From the NCBI GenBank assembly GCA_946411695.1, contig CAMKEX010000004.1, positions 1 to 55,916 of the forward strand: a stretch of 55,916 nucleotides of DNA. The letters run 5' to 3'. The position numbers and the translations under genes were made by a program. Positions 55,409 through 55,916 of the stretch are shown piece after piece (positions within the stretch are counted from its first letter, which is position 1; each line of letters starts with the position of its first letter). The DNA comes from an uncultured Lachnospiraceae bacterium. Its GTDB lineage: Bacteria > Bacillota > Clostridia > Lachnospirales > Lachnospiraceae. The notes beneath the pieces were generated by a model. The model was not told where the DNA came from and ran no database searches. It worked only from the letters and a program-made list of their open reading frames with translations.

Positions 55409-55457
55409 AATGTAAAAAACACGCTGTTCCGGATAACCTCCCGGATCCGAAACCAGC
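55409..55457 (-). terminator. terminator-like hairpin in front of the LacI gene
   Basis: GCTG plus TTCCGGAT (55423-55434) pairs with ATCCGAA and CAGC (55445-55457), with a one-base bulge and a two-base bulge. On the minus strand it is followed by GTGTTTTTTAC. It lies only about 20 bases before the ribosome site. No minus-strand gene stands upstream for 400 bases, so it either ends a transcript from beyond the edge or attenuates the LacI gene. Confidence 0.5.
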
Positions 55458-55805
55458 ATGTATAGTAAAATTGTTATAAAAAGCGTATCAGATGAATAAT
55501 CTTCTGTTCAATCTTTTTCCCCTTTTAAATCGTCTGTAAATATCTCCAATCATTCACCATTGTCTCATAATAAACCCATCTTCCAAATCCAGACTCTGTA
55601 AAAATATCAAAAAAGTCCTAATCATCCTTAAATCGCATCACTTCCCGCATCCGACGCTCTCAGCTCAGACAGACAGCGGTCAGACACCTGCCCGATACTA
55701 CCCGGTTATATTTCGAAGTCCATCGGGCAAAATCTCTCTGCTCATCGTGCCGGCCTGCACTGCAGCCGCCCTCAAAAAATAATATCCGTTTTTTAAAATT
55801 TCCAA
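55458..55805. other. gene-free region before tRNA-Arg
   Basis: About 350 bases with no open frame that has a ribosome site and no RNA gene that I recognise. It is AT-rich and must hold the LacI gene promoter, which I could not place with confidence. Confidence 0.4.
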
Positions 55806-55834
55806 TTGACAAATGCAATCCATGCGACTATAAT
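55806..55834 (+). promoter_or_regulatory. consensus promoter of tRNA-Arg
   Basis: TTGACA (55806-55811), a 17-base spacer and TATAAT (55829-55834) form a perfect consensus sigma-70/sigma-A promoter. Transcription would start near 55841, about 25 bases before the tRNA. Confidence 0.9.
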
Positions 55835-55865
55835 CATACTTGCTGTTGAGAAATCAGCAGGAAAT

Positions 55866-55916
55866 GTACGTGTAGCTCAGCTGGATAGAGCGTCTGGCTA
55901 CGGACCAGAAGGTCGC
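55866..55916 (+). tRNA. tRNA-Arg(ACG), partial at window edge
   Basis: The acceptor strand GTACGTG is followed by TA, the D-stem GCTC/GAGC with an AGCTGGATA loop, and anticodon stem TCTGG/CCAGA. The anticodon loop is CTACGGA, giving anticodon ACG (Arg, inosine at the wobble position). The sequence ends in the variable loop (AGGTCGC), so the T-arm and 3' acceptor half lie outside the window. Confidence 0.95.

Noticed and set aside
1-55916. Insertion sequences, prophage or integrative element genes
   Set aside because: No transposase, integrase, relaxase or phage structural gene was recognised on either strand.

Overview
The window reads as chromosomal DNA of a low-to-moderate GC anaerobic Firmicute, most like the Lachnospiraceae (Clostridia). 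The reasons are a tig-clpP-clpX-ysxC block, a DUF4364 gene, an anaerobic ribonucleotide reductase activase, a ferredoxin-type [FeFe]-hydrogenase-like protein, strong AGGAGG-type ribosome binding sites, and LicD and DUF2304 envelope genes. I see no transposase, integrase, phage gene, rRNA or CRISPR array. Almost everything is on the minus strand. The exceptions are one DJ-1/PfpI gene (10412-10984) and a tRNA-Arg cut by the right edge. All taxonomic statements come from gene content, not from a search.

Right-to-left on the minus strand (the direction of transcription): (i) 54357-55385, a LacI-type regulator behind a terminator-like hairpin. (ii) 47757-53943, an envelope operon: a membrane-anchored L,D-transpeptidase with a repeat-rich cytosolic tail, two NUDIX hydrolases, a tandem-FHA ABC ATPase and its ABC-2 permease, closed by a strong terminator at 47693-47721. 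(iii) 22328-47576, a roughly 25-kb surface polysaccharide cluster with many 4-bp overlaps and no obvious internal terminator: lipid kinase, two giant DUF2142 membrane proteins, Wzx flippase, dTDP-rhamnose genes rfbB/D/C, four family-2 glycosyltransferases in total, two LicD phosphotransferases, an IspD-like cytidylyltransferase with a sugar epimerase/dehydratase, a class V aminotransferase overlapping a cytidylyltransferase-oxidoreductase fusion, two acyltransferase-3 proteins, a DUF2304 partner, a second epimerase and UDP-galactopyranose mutase. nrdG and an RsmF-like rRNA methylase follow, then a YfhO-type membrane protein. (iv) 11156-17370, housekeeping genes: rarA, a DUF4364 regulator, rho with a very long disordered insertion, malQ. 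(v) 236-10123, the hydrogenase-like protein, then trigger factor, ClpP, ClpX, YsxC, an HdeD-like membrane protein and ClpB, which form a protein quality-control block.

How the parts may work together: the polysaccharide cluster makes or uses dTDP-rhamnose and UDP-galactofuranose and flips a lipid-linked oligosaccharide with Wzx. It probably decorates the glycan with acyl groups and with phospho-linked alcohols moved by the two LicD proteins from CDP-activated donors. The 29.2-35.3 kb part pairs two unrelated cytidylyltransferases with two LicD transferases and an aminotransferase. I consider it the best candidate for an undescribed decoration pathway. Next in interest are a leader RNA ahead of tig that folds on paper into a three-way junction plus flanking hairpins, and a split Rv1747-like FHA-FHA-ABC exporter beside an L,D-transpeptidase whose cytosolic tail carries seven identical-length repeats.
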